A stretch of 64,000 nucleotides of DNA. Source: Cyanophora paradoxa (taxonomy: Eukaryota > Glaucocystophyceae > Cyanophorales > Cyanophoraceae). The translations under genes were made by a program, and so were the position numbers. Below the pieces are notes generated by a model. The model worked only from the letters and a program-made list of their open reading frames with translations, ran no database searches and was not told the DNA's origin. Numbering within the stretch: position 1 is the stretch's first letter; each line of letters opens with the position of its first letter. The stretch spans positions 10,001-74,000 of the forward strand of contig QPMI01000036.1 of assembly GCA_004431415.1 (NCBI GenBank), in the 5' to 3' direction. Of this stretch, positions 1 through 10,529 are shown piece after piece.

Positions 1-926
1 TTGCCGTGGTGCGGCTTTCGCCTCACGGAATCGCTCGTCATTCTAAATGTGCATACAGGCCATCGCGCAAGCAGGCGAATTCGGTCAACGTCAAGTCCTG
101 GAGGCTGTCAAAAGACTAGAAGAAAGGCTTGACACAAACGTCAAAAGCCTTGAAGAAAGGCTAGACACAAACGTCAAAAGCCTAGACAAAAGGCTGGACA
201 CGAACAACACAAACGTCAAAAGCCTAGACACAAACGTCAAAAGCCTAGACAACAAACTCTGGGTGCAAACGTTACTGTTTCTCTTTGCTGAGAGGAGTTC
301 CGAACTCTACGGCCAGGCAATTATCTCTCTTGTCGCCACAGCCTTTCTAGGGTGAGCATTTTTCTCGTTTCAGTCACCACCATATGAATGTCGTATGCAG
401 AGTGCTGGGCCTCATCGTTGCGCTGCTTAGCACCATCCTGTCACGCAACGGTGCGAGTTGTGTTCAAATCTCAGATACATCTGCACATTCGTGAGTAACA
501 CGCAATCTCATCAGGGTCTGCTCCGCCCTCTGGTCCCAGCATGGCTCCGCCTGCGGCCGCGGCTGCTGTGCCCGGAACCATGCCGTTGGCCTCTTATCCT
601 GTGGCCTCGCCGCCATCCGCCTCTCCGACCACGACCTTGCCACTGGCGGCCTCACAGCCTGCGGCCCATCCACCCGCCTCCTCCATGCCCGCTGCTTCCC
701 TGCCTGCGACCTCCTCGCCCGCCGTTGCACCTGCCCCGCCCACTCCGGCCACGCCCGTGCAGTAGTGGCCTCCGGAACGCTCTTTGTTCCACCTTCCTCT
801 GTGTCTATCTGCCCACTCCCCACATCAACGCGGAAGAACTTCCCCGTTTCCTTTTTCTTTCTGTCTCAGTCCTTTCCGAAATTCCTACGCGCCTCCGCGA
901 TCGCATTTGGACCTGTTACCCAATAG
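1..926 (+). CDS. candidate coiled-coil membrane-associated protein, array copy 1 (5' cut by window edge)
   Basis: The directly visible ORF is 47-355 (102 codons): a run of near-identical seven-residue repeats of the type LDTNVKS, predicted coiled coil, followed by a hydrophobic end (LWVQTLLFLF ... IISLVATAFLG). The same reading can be extended by splicing as described for copy 2: exon to 36, exon 75 onward, then ultra-short introns after the hydrophobic end and after a second hydrophobic stretch, with stop at 924-926. Copy 1 has one more seven-residue repeat than copies 2 and 3 (a 21 bp in-frame indel), which argues for coding. Family not recognised; a superficial resemblance to MCUR1/CCDC90-like coiled-coil plus C-terminal membrane helix proteins is only a guess. 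Confidence 0.35.
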
Positions 927-2412
927 GACCTGTGTCAGCGTTTAGTTGGCCACGTGAGGAGAACCGATATATACATCTCCAGTCATCAAGCATTCTAGCA
1001 ACCTTTCCGTTTCGGCTGCTGTCCACTGCAGACCCTTATCATTTCACTTCCCCCTTTGCCTGTTGCTGCCTTCGATGGAGGAATTGCAGAGGAGATAGGG
1101 AGTCAGGATGAATCTCAAAAATTGGATGAATCTCAAAAATTAAGGCTGACTCGCACCATTGATCAGAAGCTGCTTTTCAGCATGCTGCTTGGCATTCATT
1201 GCTGTGACAAGCTCATCTTTATCTTTCCCCCTGTGGGTTACGCTTGAACTACGGCAACGCGCTTGAACTGAGCTCGAGGGGGGAGGGGGGGATGGCACTC
1301 TCTAGGTTAACGTTCAATTTCGTGGCGACTGCGTGTGTGCACCGACCATCGGACGTGCACAGATTCTAAAGCTCTCCTCCAGCGCGTTTTTAGCATCCTC
1401 TCCGATGTCCACTGCCCGCGGCCCCGATGCGCAACATTAATTGGTCGGGCCAGGTCGGCTTCATGGGGGTTACAACCCTCCCCCGACCTTCGGTTGCTCG
1501 TGGTCATACCCAAGCCTTGCTGGGACTCGGCGAACCAGCCAACCAGGTACAGCGGCACAGCGCTGCGCCTGCGCCTGTACGACGCGCCCCACGTCTCACT
1601 GCAACCTCGACGGGGCTCCAAGCGCTTTTTTGTGCGCGGAAGAACTGCCGTTCCCTTTTTCGCCGCGTAGCTCTGTAATCCTGCCACGCAGAGACTCAGA
1701 GCGGCCCTGATCATTTCACTTCGGCGCTTCCTGCCCCGGCGCCGGTTGCGGACGTGCTCTCCCTTCGCCCGGGGCTCTCGTCGCTCTGTGCGCGACCGCT
1801 CTTTACTGAAGACAGTCCTGGTGTGCGCCTCGAGGCTTGAAGTCTCATTCTGCATCTTTCTTTCCAGCGCAGGCCTTGGCCGGCGTCGATTGCTGGCTGG
1901 CGCCTCGGGGTCCCCTGCCGGTGATTGCGCGCGCAGGAATCGCCAGAGGAGATCAAGAGAATGCTTTTATCATCATGTGCGCGTGCGCGGTTGCGGGATC
2001 GCAGTCGTTGCCGCGGTTGAACCGGTTGTTGTTGCAGTACTCGCGGGGCGGCTGCTGCATCGTGCTTTGGCGCCTGCGGCGTCGCTTCTGCAGATGCCTC
2101 CGGCCCCCTCAGCGTTCGCGACTGCAGGTGATCCCGCTTTTCTTAGCCACGCGTGCGGGCCGCTGGGCTTCTCGTGGCATCGACATGCTCCTGGCAGCCG
2201 GCTTCTCTTTCCGTGGCTCCGGCATCATTCCAGCCGGACTTCGACTGTCCGGACGGCCATCGAATGGTCGCCCGCTCGTCCCACGTCGCGCTATCCACGC
2301 AAGCCGAGTCGTTGGCCACACGCAAGCCGAAGGTTCAGCAGTGCTTCTGCGTTCTGGACGCCGCTTGATCGTGTGCGCAGCATCCAGCTATGTGCGCTTC
2401 ATCGAACAAGCC

Positions 2413-3426
2413 ATGTCGGAGTCTGACAAGCATAAACAGGCTGATGAACTTGCCGTGGTGCGGCTTTCGCCTCACGGAATCGCTCGTCATTCTAAATGTG
2501 CATACAGGCCATCGCGCAAGCAGGCGAATTCGGTCAACGTCAAGTCCTGGAGGCTGTCAAAAGACTAGAAGAAAGGCTTGACACAAACGTCAAAAGCCTA
2601 GAAGAAAGGCTAGACACAAACGTCAAAAGCCTAGACAAAAGGCTGGACACGAACAACACAAACGTCAAAAGCCTAGACAACAAACTCTGGGTGCAAACGT
2701 TACTGTTTCTCTTTGCTGAGAGGAGTTCCGAACTCTACGGCCAGGCAATTATCTCTCTGGTCGCCACAGCCTTTCTAGGGTGAGCATTTTTCTCGTTTCA
2801 GTCACCACCATATGAATGTCGTATGCAGAGTGCTGGGCCTCATCGTTGCGCTGCTTAGCACCATCCTGTCACGCAACGGTGCGAGTTGTGTGCAAATCTC
2901 AGATACATCTGCACATTCGTGAGTAACACGCAATCTCATCAGGGTCTGCTCCGCCCTCTGGTCCCAGCATGGCTCCGCCTGCGGCCGCGGCTGCTGTGCC
3001 CGGAACCATGCCGTTGGCCTCTTATCCTGTGGCCTCGCCGCCATCCGCCTCTCCGACCACGACCTTGCCACTGGCGGCCTCACAGCCTGCGGCCCATCCA
3101 CCCGCCTCCTCCATGCCCGCTGCTTCCCTGCCTGCGACCTCCTCGCCCGCCGTTGCACCTGCCCCGCCCACTCCGGCCACGCCCGTGCAGTAGTGGCCTC
3201 CGGAACGCTCTTTGTTCCACCTTCCTCTGTGTCTATCTGCCCACTCCCCACATCAACGCGGAAGAACTTCCCCGTTTCCTTTTCCTTTCTGTCTCAGTCC
3301 TTTCCGAAATTCCTACGCACCTCCGCGATCGCATTTGGACCTGTTGCCCAACAGGACCTGTGTCAGCGTTTAGTTGGCCATGTGAGGAGAACCGATATAT
3401 ACATCTCCAGTCATCAAGCATTCTAG
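2413..3426 (+). CDS. candidate coiled-coil membrane-associated protein, array copy 2
   Basis: Spliced model read by hand: ATG at 2413 (MSESDKHKQ...), exon to 2485, intron 2486-2523 (38 nt), coiled-coil exon 2524-2779, intron 2780-2801 (22 nt, starts GTGAGC, ends TTTCAG), exon 2802-2918, intron 2919-2942 (24 nt, starts GTGAGT, ends ATCAG), last exon to the stop ending at 3426. All phases agree. The product would have about seven LDTNVKS-like repeats and two hydrophobic segments, the second being VLGLIVALLSTILS. Without splicing only the 95-codon ORF 2496-2783 remains. The last exon is longer than in copies 1 and 3 because their in-frame TAG is CAG here. Function unknown; cDNA is needed to confirm such short introns. 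Confidence 0.35.
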
Positions 3427-4833
3427 CAACCTTTCCGTTTCGGCTGCTGTCCACTGCAGACCCTTATCATTTCACTTCCCCCTTTGCCTGTTGCTGCCTT
3501 CGATGGAGGAATTGCAGAGGAGATAGGGAGTCAGGATGAATCTCAAAAATTGGATGAATCTCAAAAATTAAGGCTGACTCGCACCATTGATCAGAAGCTG
3601 CTTTTCAGCATGCTGCTTGGCATTCATTGCTGTGACAAGCTCATCTTTATCTTTCCCCCTGTGGGTTACGCTTGAACTACGGCAACGCGCTTGAACTGAG
3701 CTCGAGGGGGGAGGGGGGGATGGCACTCTCTAGGTTAACGTTCAATTTCGTGGCGACTGCGTGTGTGCACCGACGTGCACAGATTCTAAAGCTCTCCGGA
3801 TCCTCCAGCGCGTTTTTAGCATCCTCTCCGATGTCCACTGCCCCGATGCGCAACATTAATTGGTCGGGCCAGGTCGGCTTCATGCATGGGGGTTACAACC
3901 CTCCCCCGACCCGGTTGCTCGTGGTCATACCCAAGCCTTGCTGGGACTCGGCGAACCAGCCAACCAGGTACAGCGGCACAGCGCTGCGCCTGCGCCTGTA
4001 CGACGCGCCCCACGTCTCACTGCAACCTCGACGGGGCTCCAAGCGCTTTTTTGTGCGCGGAAGAACTGCCGTTCCCTTTTTCGCCGCGTAGCTCTGTAAT
4101 CCTGCCACGCAGAGACTCAGAGCGGCCCTGATCATTTCACTTCGGCGCTTCCTGCCCCGGCGCCGGTTGCGGACGTGCTCTCCCTTCGCCCGGGGCTCTC
4201 GTCGTTCTGTGCGCGACCGCTCTTTACTGAAGACAGTCCTGGTGTGCGCCTCGAGGCTTGAAGTCTCATTCTGCATCTTTCTTTCCAGCGCAGGCCTTGG
4301 CCGGCGTCGATTGCTGGCTGGCGCCTCGGGGTCCCCTGCCGGTGATTGCGCGCGCAGGAATCGCCAGAGGAGATCAAGAGAATGCTTTTATCATCATGTG
4401 CGCGTGCGCGGTTGCGGGATCGCAGTCGTTGCCGCGGTTGAACCGGTTGTTGTTGCAGTACTCGCGGGGCGGCTGCTGCATCGTGCTTTGGCGCCTGCGG
4501 CGTCGCTTCTGCAGATGCCTCCGGCCCCCTCAGCGTTCGCGACTGCAGGTGATCCCGCTTTTCTTAGCCACGCGTGCGGGCCGCTGGGCTTCTCGTGGCA
4601 TCGACGTGCTCCTGGCAGCCGGCTTCTCTTTCCGTGGCTCCGGCATCATTCCAGCCGGACTTCGACTGTCCGGACGGCCATCGAATGGTCGCCCGCTCGT
4701 CCCACGTCGCGCTATCCACGCAAGCCGAGTCGTTGGCCACACGCAAGCCGAAGGTTCAGCAGTGCTTCTGCGTTCTGGACGCCGCTCGATCGTGTGCGCA
4801 GCATCCAGCTATGTGCGCTTCATCGAACAAGCC

Positions 4834-5775
4834 ATGTCGGAGTCTGACAAGCATAAACAGGCTGATAAACTTGCCGTGGTGCGGCTTTCGCCTCACGGAA
4901 TCGCTCGTCATTCTAAATGTGCATACAGGCCATCGCGCAAGCAGGCGAATTCGGTCAACGTCAAGTCCTGGAGGCTGTCAAAAGACTAGAAGAAAGGCTT
5001 GACACAAACGTCAAAAGCCTTGAAGAAAGGCTAGACACAAACGTCAAAAGCCTAGACAAAAGGCTGGACACGAACAACACAAACGTCAAAAGCCTAGACA
5101 ACAAACTCTGGGTGCAAACGTTACTGTTTCTCTTTGCTGAGAGGAGTTCCGAACTCTACGGCCAGGCGATTATCTCTCTGGTCGCCACAGCCTTTCTAGG
5201 GTGAGCATTTTTCTCGTTTCAGTCACCACCATATGAATGTCGTATGCAGCGTGCTGGGCCTCATCGTTGCGCTGCTTAGCACCATCCTGTCACGCAACGG
5301 TGCGAGTCGTGTTCAAATCTCAGATACATCTGCACATTCGTGAGTAACACGCAATCTCATCAGGGTCTGCTCCGCCCTCTGGTCCCAGCATGGCTCCGCC
5401 TGCGGCCGCGGCTGCTGTGCCCGGAACCATGCCGGTGGCCTCTTATCCTGTGGCCTCGCCGCCATCCGCCTCTCCGACCACGACCTTGCCACTGGCGGCC
5501 TCACAGCCCGCGGCCCATCCACCCGCCTCCTCCATGCCCGCTGCTTCCCTGCCTGCGACCTCCTCGCCCGCCGTTGCACCTGCCCCGCCCACTCCGGCCA
5601 CGCCCGTGCAGTAGTGGCCTCCGGAACGCTCTTTGTTCCACCTTCCTCTGTGTCTATCTGCCCACTCCCCACATCAACGCGGAAGAACTTCCCCGTTTCC
5701 TTTTCCTTTCTGTCTCAGTCCTTTCCGAAATTCCTACGCGCCTCCGCGATCGCATTTGGACCTGTTGCCCAATAG
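4834..5775 (+). CDS. candidate coiled-coil membrane-associated protein, array copy 3
   Basis: Same exon layout as copy 2, starting at the ATG at 4834 with the coiled-coil ORF at 4917-5204 (95 codons) and stop at 5773-5775. The 5' exon, repeats, hydrophobic segments and short-intron boundaries are conserved, and the repeat number equals copy 2. Not recognised as any known family. This copy lies in the truncated last unit but its coding part is intact; what is missing downstream is the distal third of the unit. Confidence 0.35.
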
Positions 5776-6657
5776 GACCTGTGTCAGCGTTTAGTTGGCC
5801 ACGTGAGGAGAACCGATATATACATCTCCAGTCATCAAGCATTCTAGCAACCTTTCCGTTTCGGCTGCTGTCCACTGCAGACCCTTATCATTTCACTTCC
5901 CCCTTTGCCTGTTGCTGCCTTCGATGGAGGAATTGCAGAGGAGATAGGGAGTCAGGATGAATCTCAAAAATTGGATGAATCTCAAAAATTAAGGCTGACT
6001 CGCACCATTGATCAGAAGCTGCTTTTCAGCATGCTGCTTGGCATTCATTGCTGTGACAAGCTCATCTTTATCTTTCCCCCTGTGGGTTACGCTTGAACTA
6101 CGGCAACGCGCTTGAACTGAGCTCGAGGGGGGAGGGGGGGATGGCACTCTCTAGGTTAACGTTCAATTTCGTGGCGACTGCGTGTGTGCACCGACGTGCA
6201 CAGATTCTAAAGCTCTCCGGATCCTCCAGCGCGTTTTTAGCATCCTCTCCGATGTCCACTGCCCCGATGCGCAACATTAATTGGTCGGGCCAGGTCGGCT
6301 TCATGGGGGTTACAACCCTCCCCCGACCTTCGGTTGCTCGTGGTCATACCCAAGCCTTGCTGGACTCGGCGAACCAGCCAACCAGGTACAGCGGCACAGC
6401 GCTGCGCCTGCGCCTGTACGACGCGCCCCACGTCTCACTGCAACCTCGACGGGGCTCCAAGCTTAAGCGCTTTTTTGTGCGCGGAAGAACTGCCGTTCCC
6501 TTTTTCGCCGCGTAGCTCTGTAATCTTGCCGCAGTGCCACGCAGAGACTCAGAGCGGCCCTGATCATTTCACTTCGGCGCTTCCTGCCCCGGCGCCGGTT
6601 GCGGACGTGCTCTCCCTTCGCTCGGGGCTCTCGTCGCTCGGTGCGCGACCGCTCTTA

Positions 6658-6760
6658 CCGGCCAGCTTGCTGGGGGCTGGGCCTACGGCTAGGGGGGCCG
6701 CAGTGTACATTCCCACAGATGGTTTAAATTCATGTTCGAATTCTCAAGAATCTCCTTCCT
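6658..6760 (+). repeat. dispersed GC-rich element, copy A (at the array breakpoint)
   Basis: Shares with copies near 7.8, 19.0 and 19.9 kb the order GGCCAGCTTGCTGG, GGGCTGGGCC, a GGCCGC-rich core, CAGTGTACATTCCC and a 3' part ending near GAATTC. It begins immediately where homology of the third array unit ends. No coding capacity, tRNA-like A/B boxes or terminal inverted repeats were recognised, so SINE-like or MITE-like status is open. Confidence 0.7.
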
Positions 6761-6861
6761 TGCCTGATCCCAAGAAGAAGAAGAAGAGTATGTATAAGAC
6801 ACGCCCAAGCCAGCCAAACGGTTATGACGAAAGGCGAAGGACGCAAAGGCCCAAGGCACAA

Positions 6862-7535
6862 TCAATAGTGAACCAGCTTGCGGATGGAGAGATCGTAGTT
6901 GATCTCCTCGACTGCAAAAGATATGACCTTTTTTTATATCGTCAAAACCCAAAAGATATGACCTTTTTTCATGTCATATTTCATAGAATCTGCGAATAAA
7001 TTATCCCCTCAACATGTACACCTTAGGAAAAAACAATGTTGTTCACCAAAACGTCGCCGAAGAACGTCGTTCTGCAAAAATGGATTTGTCAGACATTGAA
7101 CGCATAATCCAACGTTAACAAAGTGCACACCTTAAGGTTCAACATGCGAAATGCCGCCGTCAGCTCAGTAAGAAATGAGTAAATTTTTCGAGGTGCTGCG
7201 TAGTCTCCTCTCGTCACGGAATTCACTGTTTGCTTTCATTCACAGAATTCACTTCGTCAGCAGCTCAGGCTTACCCGCTAGGCGTGATAACTCATTGGAG
7301 AGCGATGTCAACGAGATGAGAAAGTCTTCGAGGGGGACGTGAAACCGCGATTTCGCTGACGAACTTGCGATTGAGAGCACATCCTCAAGAGATTCTCCGG
7401 GTTTACATAAGCCAAGTTCGATTTCCACGTCGGTTAAATTCACAAGGGGAACACATGTGGACTCCGCACTGTTCAACGATTCGAGGAAGCGGACGTACGC
7501 GAGAGAGAAGCATAATGATTGAAGAGATTGGCTGA
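6862..7535 (-). pseudogene. 5'-truncated tandem duplicate of translin
   Basis: Reading leftward from about 7535, the region repeats the 3' two thirds of the intact translin gene at 8088-9118. Exons end at 7275, then 7225-7131, 7071-7047, 6989-6963 and 6911-6862, with all splice sites and lengths (95, 25, 27 nt) kept. The first exon and the start of the second are missing; similarity stops in the middle of the second exon near the SQSLQS stretch. The C-terminus differs after IRKL (VHY and stop, versus a longer tail in the intact gene). Reading frames are open, so it could be expressed if a new 5' exon were acquired, but none is visible; I treat it as a partial copy. Confidence 0.85.
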
Positions 7536-7754
7536 ACAGAGAAGCAGCGAATGAGGTCAGATCGAGAATCGAAGCTACTAGGCTAGCCGCTAGCCGCTAG
7601 TGTAATCGAATCGAAGCCTGTAGGGGCTCCCGCCACCGCCCCGAGACGACCCCCGCCGCCACAAGACGTGATGCAGCACCACGCCGCGCATGCGGGCACC
7701 TGTAGCTATTTAGCTAGCCAGAGTGTCCGCGGGGAGGCGCATTACTCTCCTTAG

Positions 7755-7880
7755 GGGGCCACGCAGGGCCCGGCCGGCCAGCTTGCTGGTGGGCTGGGCC
7801 CGCGGCCGCGGCGGCCGCAGTGTACATTCCCTCACTTGTAGCCCGGACTTGTGGTTTGAATTCTTGTCCAAATGCTTACG
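7755..7880 (+). repeat. dispersed GC-rich element, copy B
   Basis: Best preserved copy together with 19.9 kb: starts GGGGCCACGCAGGGC, contains GGCCAGCTTGCTGGTGGGC, a NotI-like GCGGCCGC core, CAGTGTACATTCC, then CCCGGACTTGTGGTTTGAATT and ends near CCAAATGCTT. A more diverged copy follows at 7964-8056. Sits between the truncated and the intact translin copies. Confidence 0.75.
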
Positions 7881-7963
7881 GCTGGACTTGCGAAGCTTGG
7901 AAGGGGTTGGAATGCATGCAAGGGAGGTTCATTACCCCCTTCCAGGATCTTTCCAGCTCGGGG

Positions 7964-8056
7964 CCCAGCCGGCCATCTTGCTTGGGCGCCGCCATGCACA
8001 TTCCACACTCATAGCCTGGATGTTGCGAATTGGATTTGTGTCCAAACGCCATGATC
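7964..8056 (+). repeat. dispersed GC-rich element, copy C (diverged)
   Basis: Recognisable by GGGGCCCAGCCGGCCATCTTGC, a degraded core, GCACATTCCACAC and GATTTGTGTCCAAACGCC. It ends about 30 bp before the translin stop codon, so it probably forms part of the translin 3' UTR. Confidence 0.55.
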
Positions 8057-8087
8057 AAGCTGGGACTTGGACAAAGGGAAGCTCACC

Positions 8088-9118
8088 TCAAGAGTCTCCT
8101 TGCCCACCTGATCCCAGTTTGCGGATTGACAGATCGTAGTTGATCTCCTCGACTGCCAATAGCATAAAAGACACACTTTTCCCCTAAAACCAAAGAAAAG
8201 ATACGACCTTTTTTGATGTCATATTTCATCGAGTCTGCGATTCGTTTACCAGTTATCCCTCCAACATGTACAGCTTAGTTAAAAACGTTATTACCAAAAC
8301 GTCGCCGAAGAACATCGTTCTGCAAAAAGTGATTTGTCAGACATTGAACGCATAATCCAACGTTAACAAAGTGCACACCTTAAGGTTCAACATGCGAAAT
8401 GCCGCCGTCAGCTCAGTAAGAAATGAGTAAATTTTTCGAGGTGCTGCGTAGTCTCCTCTCGTCACGGAATTCACTGTTTGCTTTCATTCACAGAATTCAC
8501 TTCGTCAGCAGCTCAGGCTTACCCGCTAGGCGTGATAACTCATTGGAGAGCGATGTCAACGAGATGAGAAAGTCTTCGAGGGGGACGTGAAACCGCGATT
8601 TCGCCGACGGACTTGCGATTGAGAGCACATCCTCAAGAGATTCTCCGGGTTTACATAAGCCAAGTTCGATTTCCACGTCGGTCAAGTTCACAAGGGGAAC
8701 GCAGATGGATTCCGGACTGTTCAACGATTCGAGGAAGCGGACGTACGCGAGAGAGAAGCATACTGATTGAAGAGATTGGCTAAACATCCCGCTGAATTGA
8801 TAGAATCGCTCGGCTGGGATCAAGGCGGCCAGCGTCTGGAATTGAGATCGAATCGATGGAAGCGTCTCACGCACACGCCCGATAGCCTCGTTGGCGCGGC
8901 CGCTGTGTACGAGCTCTAAAGTCGCCGACATGCTGCGACATCGATCAGATCAGACCCGCGGAGCTGACGAACGGGTCCAGGGACATCGACGAGAAGAAAA
9001 CGAACCGACGGGAAGTCACATCGATCTCTTTGACCACGCCCCTGATCTGCTCGCGGAGCGCGGCGTCGCGCTCCAGCACGTCTGCGTAAGCGGAGAAGAG
9101 ATGGAACACGTCGGCCAT
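8088..9118 (-). CDS. TSN: translin (single-stranded nucleic acid binding protein; TRAX partner)
   Basis: Translin forms an octamer with TRAX (C3PO) that binds and cleaves small single-stranded RNA. Six exons close exactly: 9118-9006, 8932-8523, 8473-8379, 8319-8295, 8234-8208 and 8152-8088, giving 735 nt or 244 residues (human translin is 228). All introns are GT-AG of 49 to 73 nt. Diagnostic stretches are LREQIRGVVKEID near the start, AERFYQF, FHVPLEDFLISL, LSNELSRLAVNSVTRGDY across an intron, FRMLNLKNDVLRRRF across another, and MKYDIKKVEEINYDLSIRKL at the C-terminus, all co-linear with animal translin. The start is the ATG of MADVFHLF. Divergently paired with the gene at 9298. A truncated duplicate lies downstream at 6.9-7.5 kb. 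Confidence 0.95.
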
Positions 9119-9297
9119 TCCGCGTACGCGCCGCGCTTGAGCGCCGTACGTGAAGCTCAAGCAGGTCGTGGGACGGCAAGTACCCCCCTCGGCAGGGAGC
9201 AGCCTGGGAGCTGTGGGGGGAGCACACACACACACGTGCACAGTGGGGACTGCAGCGGCTGAAGCGATCGACAATCGAGTCACTGCAGCTTGATCCG
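9119..9297. promoter_or_regulatory. presumed bidirectional promoter, translin / DUF2232-like gene
   Basis: Only 179 bp separate the two divergent start codons. No TATA box was seen; there is a run of alternating CA/AC (ACACACACACACGTGCAC) around 9225-9240. Function inferred from position only. Confidence 0.4.
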
Positions 9298-10529
9298 ATG
9301 ACGTTCGGAGCGCTCGCGGCGTTCCTGGCCGTCGCGCCGGCGCCGCGCCCCCAGCATCGCCCAGACCAGCTCTCGTGGCGTCCGAAGCTGGCATGGCACG
9401 GCTTCGCTAGCGTGTGCCCTATCGAGCGCGGGATCTCCCGCTCGCGTCGGCCTTGCAGTGACGTTCAGCGGATAGGCTGGCGCGTCACCCCTGCAGCGGC
9501 CGGCCGGGGATTCGCCGCTGCCCGGAGATGCGGCGCCGCTTCGTACGCGCGGCCATGGCTCGTGGCATCCGCGAGTCCGGGAGCCGGAGACGCCGATGCG
9601 CCACCGGACGCGGACCAGCGCTTGCTGCTCGAGAAGCCGCGACAGAACCCGGGCTATCGTGACTTCGCGCCCGTCAGTGGCGACCAGGAGATGGATATCG
9701 CGTCCATCAAGGCGCTTCCGGAGTACCAGCAGGCCGTGCGCTCCGCCCCCGCACGCTTTTCGCGCGTTGGCCCACGGCTGCAGCGCAGTTCGGCATCGTG
9801 CAGACCGCGTTCATGGCGTCCCTCAGTTGCCTCATGGCGCTCGTTCAGGAGGTCCTGCCGTTCGCGCTCATGCGCAATGCCGTCTCCTGCATGCACCCGT
9901 TTCCCGTCATCTACCTCTGCATCGTCTACGGGATGCGTCGCGGCTTGGAGTGTGTGGCCATCGCGGCTCTACTTCTCTTCTTCGTCACCGGCATTCAAAA
10001 TCCCGTGATCTACGTTCTTACCACTGGGTCGGTCGGCCTCGCTCTCGGATTCGGGTGGCGCTACCGGGTTCACCCTGCCCGGCTTTTCACCTCGATCTGG
10101 TGAGTTGAACGCCGCGCAGGTTGGCATGATCAGCTCTGTGCTCTTCGCTACTGCAGTTCGAGCGTATGGCCTGTTTGGCTGCTTCCAGTTCGCCTCCATG
10201 TTCCTCGGCGAAAATGTCTTCCAGCAATTCGCGAACATCGCTCAGCAGCTGGCCACTGCTTTCGGAATTAAAAGCTCCTTCACGATGCAAGACTTTCTTC
10301 GCTCTCTAATTTGGTGGTGCGCTCTGCTTGGCGGTAGGTCTTCTCTGCGTTCCAACCAAATCTCTCTAGGATGTCCTTCTGGCACATCATCTTCGTGCAC
10401 ATTGCGTGCTTTTGGATTGTAGACCGGCTTTTCAAGAAGAAGAAGGAGTCCAGATGGTTGCCTGCAACTCCGGCTGAGATGACACCTTCACTCCCGTCAG
10501 CAGCGCCTGCAGTGCCCCCCACGCTTTGA
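9298..10529 (+). CDS. polytopic membrane protein, DUF2232/YybS-like, probably organelle targeted
   Basis: Four exons close exactly: 9298-9735, 9789-10067, 10120-10316 and 10370-10529, 1074 nt or 357 residues; introns about 52 nt, mostly GTGCGC donors. The first 130 residues are low in structure and rich in A, R and S, with an apolar start (MTFGALAAFLAVAP), fitting a targeting sequence. From FGIVQTAF on there are about six membrane segments, including AFMASLSCLMALVQEVLPF, HPFPVIYLCIVYGMRRGLE, IAALLLFFVTGIQNPVIYVL and GLALGFGWRYR, then a final helix FWHIIFVHIACFWIV and a basic KKKKE end. The order of a FPV-x-YL motif, a mid-protein G-x-x-x-P helix and a G-x-x-LG-x-x-W motif recalls the DUF2232 family of bacteria, cyanobacteria and plastids. 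Role unknown. Confidence 0.8.

Larger units (their letters stand above)
1..6657. repeat. tandem array of a 2.4 kb unit (three copies)
   Basis: Three near-identical copies lie head to tail: 1-2449, 2450-4870 and 4871-6657. The first is presumably continued left of the window; the third stops about 630 bp short of a full unit, exactly where a dispersed GC-rich element begins (6658). Copies differ by scattered substitutions and small indels; full units are 2449 and 2421 bp. Each holds the same ORFs in the same order: a coiled-coil ORF, an Ala/Pro-rich 74-codon ORF (541, 2969, 5390), a 139-140 codon ORF beginning at 3672 and 6093, and long overlapping ORFs before the next copy. No transposase, reverse transcriptase or terminal repeat was seen, so this looks like local tandem duplication of a gene-bearing segment rather than a known mobile element. 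Confidence 0.95.

Noticed and set aside
458-1111. 217-codon ORFs in each array unit (also 2886, 5340) and the Arg/Ser-rich minus-strand ORFs
   Set aside because: Biased R/P/L composition typical of shifted frames over GC-rich DNA; the overlapping frames cannot all be coding, and I have no evidence favouring these.
1-6657. Array as LTR retrotransposon, helitron or rDNA
   Set aside because: No reverse transcriptase, integrase, Rep/helicase, terminal repeats or rRNA motifs in the unit.
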